Positions 54,549-62,365 of a stretch of DNA of 64,000 nt are shown in pieces. The position numbers and the translations under genes were made by a program. The DNA comes from an uncultured Sphingomonadaceae bacterium (lineage in GTDB: Bacteria; Pseudomonadota; Alphaproteobacteria; Sphingomonadales; Sphingomonadaceae). Position 1 is the first letter of the stretch; every line of letters begins with the position of its first letter. A model generated the notes under the pieces. That model was given only the letters and a program-made list of their open reading frames with translations, was not told the origin of the DNA and did no database searches. The DNA lies in the NCBI GenBank assembly GCA_947497085.1, contig CANMFE010000001.1, forward strand, positions 62,001-126,000, given 5' to 3'.

Positions 54549-54992
54549 ATGAAACTCGGCCGTCTCAATCATATTGGCGTTGCCACACCTTCCATTGCGG
54601 ACAGCATTGTCTATTGGCGTGATGTCATGGGGGCAACGCATATCCACGAACCATTCGACCTGCCCGAACAGGGGGTAAAGGTCTGTTTTGTCGATACACC
54701 GGCGGATGGCCCCAATAATGGCACACAGATCGAATTGATCGAGCCACTGCCGGGGAATACATCAATCAAGGGTTTTCTGGAAAAAAACCCGCTCGGCGGG
54801 CAGCATCATGTCTGTTTTGAGGTTCCGGAGATACATGCCGCGCGCGAAGAATTTATCGCACTGGGCAAACGCGTGCTGGGCGAACCGCGGATTGGCGCTC
54901 ACGGCACACCGATATTTTTTGTGCACCCTAAGGATATGCAAGGCATGCTGGTGGAAATCATGGAAAGTCCGAAAGAAGGTGCTGGGCATTAA
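54549..54992 (+). CDS. mce: Methylmalonyl-CoA epimerase
   Basis: This vicinal-oxygen-chelate protein converts (S)- to (R)-methylmalonyl-CoA. ATG 54549 follows the DUF808 stop by one base and gives 148 residues. Metal ligands fit: LNHIGVATPS (His), IELIEPLPG, GGQHHVCFEV (His) and MLVEIMES (Glu). KNPLGGQHHVCFEV is a family signature. Its place between the carboxylase and mutase genes supports the call. Confidence 0.94.
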   Translation: MKLGRLNHIGVATPSIADSIVYWRDVMGATHIHEPFDLPEQGVKVCFVDTPADGPNNGTQIELIEPLPGNTSIKGFLEKNPLGGQHHVCFEVPEIHAAREEFIALGKRVLGEPRIGAHGTPIFFVHPKDMQGMLVEIMESPKEGAGH

Positions 54993-54999
54993 ATAAAGC

Positions 55000-55153
55000 T
55001 CCTCTCCCCAGGGGAGAGGATAACGAGACTTGGTCCGTTAGGACCTTAGTCGCAGTAGGTGAGGGGCTCGTGCCGGAAGGCGTATAAACCCTCACCAATT
55101 CCGACTAGGCAGCAAGCTGCCAAGTCTTCATATCCTCTCCCAAAAGGAGAGGG
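55000..55153. repeat. Palindromic intergenic repeat, family C
   Basis: CCTCTCCCCAGGGGAGAGGAT (written here as CCTCTCCCC / GGGGAGAGG, 55001-55019) begins a 150-bp element whose far end is ATCCTCTCCC...GGAGAGG (55133-55153). Inner matched segments are GACTTGG/CCAAGTC and AGGTGAGGG/CCCTCACC. It separates mce and the enoyl-CoA hydratase gene. Confidence 0.85.
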
Positions 55154-55173
55154 TTTTGAATAAGGATAAGAAG

Positions 55174-55974
55174 ATGCAATATGACATGCTGAAACTGGAC
55201 ATGGATGAAAGCACCCATGTCGCCACCATTACGTTGAACCGGCCCGAGCGGCTCAATGCCATGCCGCCATCCATGGCAGACGAGGTTGTCAAAGCCATTG
55301 ACGCTGCGCTGGCGCACAAGGCGCGGGCGATACTGGTGACGGGTGAGGGCCGGGCCTTTTGTTCAGGCGCAGACCTGGCCAGTGGCGGCGATCTCGCTGC
55401 GGCGGCAAGTGGCGGTGCGGCGGCAAAGGCTTCGCTGGATAATAGTTACAATCCGATGATCAAAAAAGTTGCGGAGATTCCCGTGCCGTTCATCACCGCA
55501 GTGAATGGTCCGGCGGCGGGTGTCGGCTGTTCGCTGGCATTGTCAGGTGATTTTGTCGTGGCCGGCGCTTCTGCCTATTTCCTTCAGGCATTTGTCAATA
55601 TCGGTCTGGTTCCTGATGGCGGTGCAACATGGATGTTGCCGCGCCTGGTCGGCAAGGCACGTGCATTTGAAATGATGATGCTGGGTGAGAAAATTGGCGC
55701 GGATAAGGCCTATGACTGGGGCATGATATACAAAGCGGTTTCTGACGAGGAGTTAATGGCTGAAGCGCGTTCGCTGGCCGAACGCCTTGCCGCCGGCCCG
55801 ACAATGGCGCTCGGCATCATGCGGCGCATGGCATATGAAAACCTGGAAAAAACCTATGCAGAGGCAATGGCTGCTGAAGCGGACGGACAGCATATCGCAG
55901 GTGACAGTGCAGATGCGCGGATCGGTGCAATTGCTTTCCTGAAAAAGGAAAAGGCGGAATTTACGGGGAAGTAG
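55174..55974 (+). CDS. Enoyl-CoA hydratase/isomerase family protein
   Basis: ATG 55174 follows AAGGAT and gives 266 residues; a TTG at 55156 lies too near the repeat. Crotonase motifs are AFCSGADLASGGDL, AVNGPAAGVGCSLALSGDF and GLVPDGGATWMLPRL. Asp instead of Glu in the VPDGG segment resembles PaaG-type isomerases, so hydration may not be its reaction. It could serve propionate-yielding degradation, for which this cluster is the outlet. The substrate is unknown. Confidence 0.88.
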   Translation: MQYDMLKLDMDESTHVATITLNRPERLNAMPPSMADEVVKAIDAALAHKARAILVTGEGRAFCSGADLASGGDLAAAASGGAAAKASLDNSYNPMIKKVAEIPVPFITAVNGPAAGVGCSLALSGDFVVAGASAYFLQAFVNIGLVPDGGATWMLPRLVGKARAFEMMMLGEKIGADKAYDWGMIYKAVSDEELMAEARSLAERLAAGPTMALGIMRRMAYENLEKTYAEAMAAEADGQHIAGDSADARIGAIAFLKKEKAEFTGK

Positions 55975-56031
55975 TTCAGTATTTCGGTTGGTTCTGAACT
56001 TACCAGGCATGCTGCGATTTATTGAGAAACG

Positions 56032-56051
56032 CCCTTCGACAAGCTCAGGGC
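56032..56051. repeat. Single arm of a family D repeat
   Basis: CCCTTCGACAAGCTCAGGGC lies 22 bp before the mutase start. It resembles the CCTTCGACAAGCTCAGG half of widespread intergenic elements and carries its own CCCT/AGGG dyad. No opposing arm is visible, so it is a remnant or solo unit. Confidence 0.6.
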
Positions 56052-56072
56052 TAACGGTTATAGGGTTGTGAT

Positions 56073-58211
56073 ATGACTGACAAACCGACAATTGATGACT
56101 GGCAGGCCAAGGCCGAGAAGGAAACAAAGGGCAGGGACCTGAACTGGAACACGCCCGAGGGCATCACCGTCAAGCCGCTTTATACTGCGGAAGATGTGGA
56201 AAATGATCCTGGTTTGCCGGGTTTTGCGCCCTATACGCGCGGCCCCTATGCCAGCATGTATACGGGGCGGCCATGGACCATTCGCCAATATGCGGGTTTT
56301 TCAACGGCCGAGGAATCCAACGCTTTTTATCGCCGCAACCTTGCCGCCGGGCAAAAGGGGCTGTCGGTGGCATTCGATCTTGCCACGCATCGGGGGTATG
56401 ACAGCGATCATCCACGTGTTCTGGGCGATGTGGGCAAGGCGGGCGTGGCGATAGACTCGGTCGAGGATATGAAAATCCTGTTCGACCAGATTCCACTCGA
56501 CAAAATGTCAGTTTCGATGACGATGAACGGTGCGGTTATCCCGTGCCTGGCATTCTACATCATCGCAGCAGAAGAGCAGGGTGTATCGCCCGATCAGCTT
56601 GCGGGCACGATCCAGAACGATATCCTCAAAGAATTCATGGTGCGCAATACCTATATTTATCCACCCGAACCGTCGATGCGAATTATCTCCGATATTTTTG
56701 CCTATACCAGCGATAATATGCCCAAATTCAACAGCATATCGATTTCCGGCTATCATATGCAGGAAGCAGGCGCGACGCAGGTGCAGGAACTTGCTTTCAC
56801 CATTGCTGATGGCATGGAATATGTGAAATATGGCGTGGCTTCGGGTCTGGATATCGACAAATTCGCCGGGCGCCTGAGCTTCTTTTTCGCGATCGGCATG
56901 AATTTCTTTATGGAGGTCGCGAAACTGCGCGCGGCGCGGCTGTTGTGGCACCGTGCGATGACACAGCTTGGTGCCCAGTCGGAACGTTCGAAAATGCTGC
57001 GGACCCACTGCCAGACGTCGGGTGTGTCACTGACCGAACAGGATCCATATAACAATGTTATACGCACCACGGTCGAAGCGATGGCAGCGATGCTCGGCGG
57101 CACACAGTCACTGCATACCAATGCGCTCGATGAAGCCATTGCACTACCCACAGATTTTTCCGCAAGAATCGCGCGTAATACGCAGATAATATTGCAGGAA
57201 GAGACCGGTATGACCAATGTGGTCGATCCCTTGGGCGGCTCTTATTATGTAGAGGCACTGACCAAGGAACTGGCCGACAAGGCGTGGGAAATTATCGAGC
57301 GTGTGGAAAACGAAGGCGGCATGGCCAATGCGGTGGCTGCCGGTTGGCCCAAGGCGATGATCGAGGAAGCTGCGGCCGCTTCACAGGCGCGGGTTGATCG
57401 CGGTGATGCGATTATTGTTGGCGTCAATAAATACCGGCTAAAAGAAGAAGAACTTCTCGAAACACTTGAGGTCGATAATAGCAAAGTGCGCGAAGGGCAG
57501 ATTGCGAGCCTGAAGCAGATCCGGGCGACACGGGATGAAGGTGCCTGCCAGGCAGCACTCAGCGCGCTTACCGAAGGCGCGAAAGGCAAGGGCAACTTGC
57601 TGGCATTGGCGGTGGATGCGGCGCGTGAACGGGCAACACTGGGTGAAATCTCCGCCGCGATGGAAGAGGTTTTTGGCCGCTACAACACTGTGCCGACCCC
57701 TGTAAAAGGCGTGTATGCGGCTCCCTATGCCGAGGATATACGCTGGCAGCAGGTGCTGGACGGTGTGAGTGCTGTTGAAAATCGCCTGGGCCGCAAGCCG
57801 AAGCTAATGGTTGCGAAAATGGGACAGGATGGGCATGACCGCGGCGCCAATGTGATTGCGTCGGCCTTTACCGATATGGGTTTTAATGTCGTGAGTGGGC
57901 CACTGTTCCAGACGCCCGAAGAATCCGCTGCCATGGCGATTGACAATGATGTGGACGTTGTGGGGGCATCCTCGCTCGCCGCCGGACACAAGACACTCGT
58001 GCCTGAGCTGATTGCCAAGCTGAAAGAAGGCGGACGCGGGGATATTAAAGTCATTGCGGGGGGTGTTATTCCGCCCCAGGACTATGATTACCTGCGCGAT
58101 GCCGGGGTGCAGGGGATATACGGCCCCGGCTCCAATATCGTCGAATGTGCGGCGGATGTGCTGCGCCTTTTGGGCCATAACATGCCGCCGCTGGATGAAG
58201 CCGCTGAATGA
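56073..58211 (+). CDS. scpA: Methylmalonyl-CoA mutase
   Basis: This B12 enzyme converts (R)-methylmalonyl-CoA to succinyl-CoA. The 712-residue single chain has the substrate barrel ([35 protein letters not shown]) and a C-terminal cobalamin domain with the base-off motif [14 protein letters not shown] (the DxHxxG histidine is present), followed by [16 protein letters not shown]. The length fits the large subunit, which is active as a homodimer in some bacteria; no small subunit is adjacent. Its stop overlaps the next start (ATGA). Confidence 0.96.
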   Translation: MTDKPTIDDWQAKAEKETKGRDLNWNTPEGITVKPLYTAEDVENDPGLPGFAPYTRGPYASMYTGRPWTIRQYAGFSTAEESNAFYRRNLAAGQKGLSVAFDLATHRGYDSDHPRVLGDVGKAGVAIDSVEDMKILFDQIPLDKMSVSMTMNGAVIPCLAFYIIAAEEQGVSPDQLAGTIQNDILKEFMVRNTYIYPPEPSMRIISDIFAYTSDNMPKFNSISISGYHMQEAGATQVQELAFTIADGMEYVKYGVASGLDIDKFAGRLSFFFAIGMNFFMEVAKLRAARLLWHRAMTQLGAQSERSKMLRTHCQTSGVSLTEQDPYNNVIRTTVEAMAAMLGGTQSLHTNALDEAIALPTDFSARIARNTQIILQEETGMTNVVDPLGGSYYVEALTKELADKAWEIIERVENEGGMANAVAAGWPKAMIEEAAAASQARVDRGDAIIVGVNKYRLKEEELLETLEVDNSKVREGQIASLKQIRATRDEGACQAALSALTEGAKGKGNLLALAVDAARERATLGEISAAMEEVFGRYNTVPTPVKGVYAAPYAEDIRWQQVLDGVSAVENRLGRKPKLMVAKMGQDGHDRGANVIASAFTDMGFNVVSGPLFQTPEESAAMAIDNDVDVVGASSLAAGHKTLVPELIAKLKEGGRGDIKVIAGGVIPPQDYDYLRDAGVQGIYGPGSNIVECAADVLRLLGHNMPPLDEAAE

Positions 58212-58786
58212 AGTGCTTTCCAACATATCTGGGCACATTGCTCCTGCTGGCGGTGCCTTTGCCCGCACTGCATGCGCAGGAAGCCACAATTGATACGGCG
58301 CAGCCGCAAGTCTCCGCACCTGATTTTGATAGTTTGGCCGAACTATTCAAAAACAGCTGTTTTATCGCGCTGGATGATGTGGACGCTATCATAGCGGCCG
58401 TGGAAACCTCATCCATCAGCTTTGCAAAACAGCCTGTACGGATCGGCCGTAAATGGACCGCCGACAAAATCGCGCTTACCTATGTGGGCCGAGGCAAGTT
58501 GCCAGCAAAACTACCCGCGCCGCAATGCGCAGTTTCCGCAGAATTGAATGAAGAGGGCGATCACTTGGCCCTGAAATCAAAGTTATGGCGCAAACTGGGT
58601 ATTTCCGGCGGCCGTTCCAGCGGCAAGGGGGGAAAATATAGCAGCGTTATCGACATAAATGGCGAAGATAACAGCAAAAGACGGCTTTTCTTTACCAGCC
58701 AGACAGGGCAGAGTGGCCGTACATATATCAAGATGATGCTGGTTAGACTGAAGCAGCAAAATGACATGCAAGAAAGTTCCCAATGA
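58208..58786 (+). CDS. Exported protein of unknown function
   Basis: The 192-residue protein begins with a signal peptide ([20 protein letters not shown], cleavage probably after LHA). Mature sequence has [17 protein letters not shown] and [10 protein letters not shown], so one disulfide is possible. A Gly/Ser/Lys-rich stretch ([13 protein letters not shown]) lies around residue 143. I recognise no domain. Start and stop both overlap neighbours by four bases (ATGA with scpA and bioB), so it is translated as part of the mutase-biotin unit. A function in propionate metabolism is not implied by the sequence. Confidence 0.8.
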   Translation: MKCFPTYLGTLLLLAVPLPALHAQEATIDTAQPQVSAPDFDSLAELFKNSCFIALDDVDAIIAAVETSSISFAKQPVRIGRKWTADKIALTYVGRGKLPAKLPAPQCAVSAELNEEGDHLALKSKLWRKLGISGGRSSGKGGKYSSVIDINGEDNSKRRLFFTSQTGQSGRTYIKMMLVRLKQQNDMQESSQ

Positions 58787-59799
58787 CCGAAATCCGCACC
58801 GACTGGACCCGTGATCAAATCGCTGAGCTATTCAATATGCCGTTTACCGAATTGCTGTTCCAGGCAGCATCGGTCCACCGCGAATATCATAAGCCGGATG
58901 AGATTCAGCTTTGCACCCTCCTGTCGATCAAGACCGGTGGTTGCCCCGAGGATTGCGGTTATTGTTCGCAGTCGGTTGAGGCAGACAGCGGCGTCAAGGC
59001 GACCAAGCTGATGGATGTGCGGCAAGTGCTGCAATCGGCGGCGCAGGCCAAGGACAATGGCAGCCAGCGTTTCTGCATGGGTGCGGCATGGCGCAACCCC
59101 AAAGACCGCGACATGCCCGCGATTGTCGAAATCGTGAAAGGCGTGCGTGATATGGGTATGGAAACCTGCATGACGCTGGGCATGCTGACGCCGAAGCAGG
59201 CGGATATGCTGGCCGAGGCAGGGCTTGATTATTACAACCATAATATCGATTCCAGCCCCGAATATTACGAAAAGGCCATTTCCACGCGCAAGATGCAGGA
59301 CCGGCTTGATACGCTGACGCACGTGCGTGATAGCGGCATCAATGTCTGTTCAGGCGGGATCGTCGGCATGGGTGAAACCCGCGCGGACCGGGTGGGCTTT
59401 ATCCATACCCTGGCGACCTTGCCGCAGCATCCCGAAAGCGTCCCGGTGAATGCGCTGGTGCCGGTCAAGGGCACAGTGCTGGGTGATATGCTGGCCGACA
59501 CGCCGATGGCGAAAATTGACGATATTGAATTTGTCCGCACCGTCGCGGCGGCGCGCATCACCATGCCGATGTCAATGGTAAGGCTATCCGCAGGCCGTGA
59601 AAGCATGTCAGAGGCGGCACAGGCGCTCTGCTTTATGGCGGGTGCGAACAGTATCTTCACCGGCGACAAACTGCTCACCGCGCCCAATGCGGGCGATGAC
59701 AGCGACGCGGCACTGTTTGAGAAACTAGGACTGGTGGCGCTTCAGGGCGAGGAGCCGCTGCGGGCATGCAAGGCAGATGCTCTGGAGGCTGCGGAATAA
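58783..59799 (+). CDS. bioB: Biotin synthase
   Basis: BioB inserts sulfur into dethiobiotin by radical SAM chemistry. The 338-residue protein has C54, C58 and C61 in [40 protein letters not shown] and [24 protein letters not shown] follows. All are typical. It lies between the mutase-linked gene and pccA, the biotin-carrying subunit, so the placement likely matches biotin supply to carboxylase demand. Confidence 0.96.
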   Translation: MTEIRTDWTRDQIAELFNMPFTELLFQAASVHREYHKPDEIQLCTLLSIKTGGCPEDCGYCSQSVEADSGVKATKLMDVRQVLQSAAQAKDNGSQRFCMGAAWRNPKDRDMPAIVEIVKGVRDMGMETCMTLGMLTPKQADMLAEAGLDYYNHNIDSSPEYYEKAISTRKMQDRLDTLTHVRDSGINVCSGGIVGMGETRADRVGFIHTLATLPQHPESVPVNALVPVKGTVLGDMLADTPMAKIDDIEFVRTVAAARITMPMSMVRLSAGRESMSEAAQALCFMAGANSIFTGDKLLTAPNAGDDSDAALFEKLGLVALQGEEPLRACKADALEAAE

Positions 59800-59804
59800 T
59801 ATAC

Positions 59805-59887
59805 CGTCACCCTGAACTTGTTTCAGGGTCTAGGGCATAGAGCGGAGCGATAGCCGCTCTAGATGCTGAAACAAGTTCAGCATGACG
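59805..59887. repeat. Palindromic intergenic repeat, family D
   Basis: CGTCACCCTGAACTTGTTTC (59805-59824) mirrors GAAACAAGTTCAGCATGACG (59868-59887). The centre holds AGAGCGG-AGCGATAG-CCGCTCT, a second stem. It lies between bioB and pccA. An ATG inside its right arm opens a false longer pccA frame. Confidence 0.88.
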
Positions 59888-59907
59888 CTACGAGAGGAAA
59901 TAACGAA

Positions 59908-61878
59908 GTGCTTAAAAAAATCCTGATCGCGAACCGTGGTGAAATTGCCTGCCGGGTTATCCGCACGGCAAAGAAAATGGGCATTGCCACCGTGGCGGTC
60001 TATTCCGATGCCGATGCGCGGTCTCCGCATGTCGAGATGGCGGATGAGGCGGTGCATATTGGTCCTGCGGCGGCGTCTGAATCCTATCTGATCGCCGACA
60101 AGATTATCGCCGCGTGCAAGGAAACAGGCGCGGATGCGGTGCATCCTGGCTATGGATTCCTGTCTGAACGCGCCTCTTTTGTTGAGGCGCTGGGCAAGGC
60201 CGGTATTACCTTTATCGGCCCGCCACCTAATGCGATCGCGGCGATGGGTGACAAGATTGAATCGAAGAAACTCGCGGAGAAAGCGGGTGTCAGCGTAGTG
60301 CCGGGGCATATTGGCGAGATTGATGATACTGACCATGCGGTGAAAATCGCCACCGAAATCGGCTATCCGGTGATGATGAAAGCGAGCGCAGGCGGCGGCG
60401 GCAAGGGCATGCGGCTTGCCTATAGCGAAAAAGACGTGCGCGAGGGATTTGAAGCGACGAAACGCGAGGGCTTGAGCAGCTTTGGCGATGACCGTGTGTT
60501 TATCGAGAAGTTTATCGAACAGCCGCGTCATATCGAAATCCAGGTGCTGGGCGATAAACATGGTAACATCGTTTACCTCAACGAACGCGAATGCTCGATC
60601 CAGCGGCGGCACCAGAAAGTCGTCGAGGAAGCGCCATCGCCATTTGTTGACGCAGAAATGCGCAAGGCCATGGGCGAACAGGCTGTCGCGCTGTCGGCTG
60701 CTGTGGGCTATTATAGCGCAGGTACGGTCGAGCTGATCGTGGGTGCTGACAAGAGTTTCTATTTTCTCGAAATGAATACCCGCCTTCAGGTGGAGCATCC
60801 GGTCACCGAACAAATCACCGGACTTGACCTGGTCGAGCAGATGATCCGTGTTGCGGCGGGCGAAAAGCTCGATTTCACGCAGGATGATGTGACGATCAAT
60901 GGCTGGTCGGTCGAAAACCGTGTCTATGCCGAAGACCCATATCGCGGTTTCCTGCCCTCCACAGGGCGTCTGGTGCGTTATCGCCCGCCTGCGGATAAAG
61001 ACGGCGTACGCGTTGATGACGGCGTGGCAGAGGGCGGAGAGGTGTCGATCCATTACGACCCGATGATCGCCAAGCTGATCACCTATGGCGATACGCGCGA
61101 AGAGGCGATTGACCTGCAGATCGCCGCGCTGGACCAGTTTGAAATCGATGGCCCCGGCCATAATATCGATTTTCTGTCTGCCATCATGCAGCATCCCAAA
61201 TTCCGCTCGGGCGATATCTCGACCGCGTTTATCGCCGAGGAATATCCCGATGGTTTCGAGGGTGCTCCGGCTTCTGCTGAACTTATGACACGGCTCGCCG
61301 CAATAGCCGCCTTTCTTGCCACAGCACATGCGGATCGTAACCTGCGGATCGATGGTCAGCTTGGCGGCCGTTTGCGCCCGCCATCCGAATGGCGCGTCAA
61401 ATCGGGTGACGCACTGTTTGAAGTCTCCATCAGCGAGGATGCCGTGGTGGTAAATGGTGAGGAAGTGCCGCTATCCATGGCCTATACGCCAGGTGAGGCG
61501 CTTGTGCTCGCAGAGTTTGGTGGAGAAGAACTGGCAGTGCGCACCGCGCAGATCCGTTCCGGTTTCCGCCTGACCACGCATGGCGCGAGCCATGATCTGC
61601 AGGTGCTGCCCAGCCATATTGCCCGCCATGCGGTGCATATGATTGAGAAGGAGCCGCCTGATCTATCCAAATATCTGCTCTGTCCTATGCCCGGCCTGCT
61701 GGTGAAACTGCATGTGGGTGAGGGGGACAAGGTCGAGGCAGGGCAGCCGCTCGCGATTGTCGAGGCCATGAAGATGGAAAACATCCTGCGCGCCGAAAAA
61801 GCGGGTACGGTCAAATCGGTCAGCGCGGCAGAAGGGGAGAGCCTTGCTGTCGATGCAGTCATTCTGGAAATGGAATGA
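59908..61878 (+). CDS. pccA: Propionyl-CoA carboxylase alpha subunit (biotin carboxylase/biotin carrier)
   Basis: PccA carboxylates its own biotin and hands the carboxyl to PccB. The start is GTG 59908 after GAGAGGAAA; the ATG at 59863 lies in the repeat. The 656-residue product has the biotin carboxylase core (KKILIANRGEIACRVIRTAK, HPGYGFLSERASF, KASAGGGGKGMRL, EMNTRLQVEHPVTE) and a C-terminal biotinyl domain with the target lysine in VEAMKMENIL. Length fits the propionyl/acetyl-CoA type. Its stop overlaps csaA (ATGA). Confidence 0.95.
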   Translation: MLKKILIANRGEIACRVIRTAKKMGIATVAVYSDADARSPHVEMADEAVHIGPAAASESYLIADKIIAACKETGADAVHPGYGFLSERASFVEALGKAGITFIGPPPNAIAAMGDKIESKKLAEKAGVSVVPGHIGEIDDTDHAVKIATEIGYPVMMKASAGGGGKGMRLAYSEKDVREGFEATKREGLSSFGDDRVFIEKFIEQPRHIEIQVLGDKHGNIVYLNERECSIQRRHQKVVEEAPSPFVDAEMRKAMGEQAVALSAAVGYYSAGTVELIVGADKSFYFLEMNTRLQVEHPVTEQITGLDLVEQMIRVAAGEKLDFTQDDVTINGWSVENRVYAEDPYRGFLPSTGRLVRYRPPADKDGVRVDDGVAEGGEVSIHYDPMIAKLITYGDTREEAIDLQIAALDQFEIDGPGHNIDFLSAIMQHPKFRSGDISTAFIAEEYPDGFEGAPASAELMTRLAAIAAFLATAHADRNLRIDGQLGGRLRPPSEWRVKSGDALFEVSISEDAVVVNGEEVPLSMAYTPGEALVLAEFGGEELAVRTAQIRSGFRLTTHGASHDLQVLPSHIARHAVHMIEKEPPDLSKYLLCPMPGLLVKLHVGEGDKVEAGQPLAIVEAMKMENILRAEKAGTVKSVSAAEGESLAVDAVILEME

Positions 61879-62249
61879 GCCATCTTGCGCATGATCCGGC
61901 AGCCGGCGCATCAGAAGAAATCACATTTGATGATTTCCTGAAAGTCGATATCCGTGTCGGTACGATCGTGCGGGCAGCGGAATTCCCTGAAGCGCGCAAG
62001 CCCGCCTATAAAATCTGGGTGGATTTTGGTGAAGGCATAGGTGCTCGCAAGTCAAGCGTACAAATCACTGAAAATTATAGGTTATCAGATTTGGAAGGCA
62101 GGCAGGTGGCAGCTGTGGTCAACTTTCCGCCGCGCCAGATTGGTCCGTTTATGTCCGAAGTGCTGACGCTCGGTTTTGCTGATGAAGCGGGTGCAGTGAC
62201 ACTCTTTTCACCTGACAAACCCGTGCCTGATGGCGCGCGTCTTTTTTAG
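61875..62249 (+). CDS. csaA: CsaA-type tRNA-binding/chaperone-like protein
   Basis: The 124-residue protein is a stand-alone OB-fold of the tRNA-binding (EMAP/Arc1p) type: FDDFLKVDIRVGTIVRAAEF, KPAYKIWVDFG, GRQVAAVVNFPPRQIGPFMS and VLTLGFAD. B. subtilis CsaA is reported to aid export and bind tRNA. It is coupled to pccA by a four-base overlap. Its function here is not tied to propionate as far as sequence shows. Confidence 0.9.
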   Translation: MSHLAHDPAAGASEEITFDDFLKVDIRVGTIVRAAEFPEARKPAYKIWVDFGEGIGARKSSVQITENYRLSDLEGRQVAAVVNFPPRQIGPFMSEVLTLGFADEAGAVTLFSPDKPVPDGARLF

Positions 62250-62262
62250 ATATTGCATGGTG

Positions 62263-62268
62263 TTGACA
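62263..62268 (+). promoter_or_regulatory. Possible -35 element before the MHS transporter
   Basis: TTGACA is present 98 bp before the transporter ATG. A matching -10 at 16-18 bp is not convincing, so this is only a candidate. The rest of the gap has GAGGGGAC as ribosome binding site next to ATG 62366. Confidence 0.35.
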
Positions 62269-62365
62269 CCTGGCTTCTAAAACACTTTTCTACGGCCTAT
62301 GGTCTATGCTAGCTCCATGGCGGAGTATAGGATAAAGACAGAAAGCTGTCAGGGTGAGGGGACAT

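Noticed and set aside
53624-54568. A 314-codon open frame on the minus strand
   Set aside because: It mirrors the DUF808 gene, which has recognisable family motifs and a coupled neighbour on the plus strand.
54999-55155. Possible CRISPR-like or integron-like repeat
   Set aside because: There is one element with internal mirror symmetry, no regular spacers and no cas or integrase gene.
59863-59907. N-terminal extension of pccA from ATG 59863
   Set aside because: This segment lies in the palindromic repeat; the GTG at 59908 has its own ribosome site and directly begins the biotin carboxylase fold.
59830-61329. A 499-codon open frame on the minus strand
   Set aside because: It is antisense to pccA, whose protein motifs are unambiguous; the translated sequence has no family features and is rich in His, Arg and Phe as expected for an antisense shadow.
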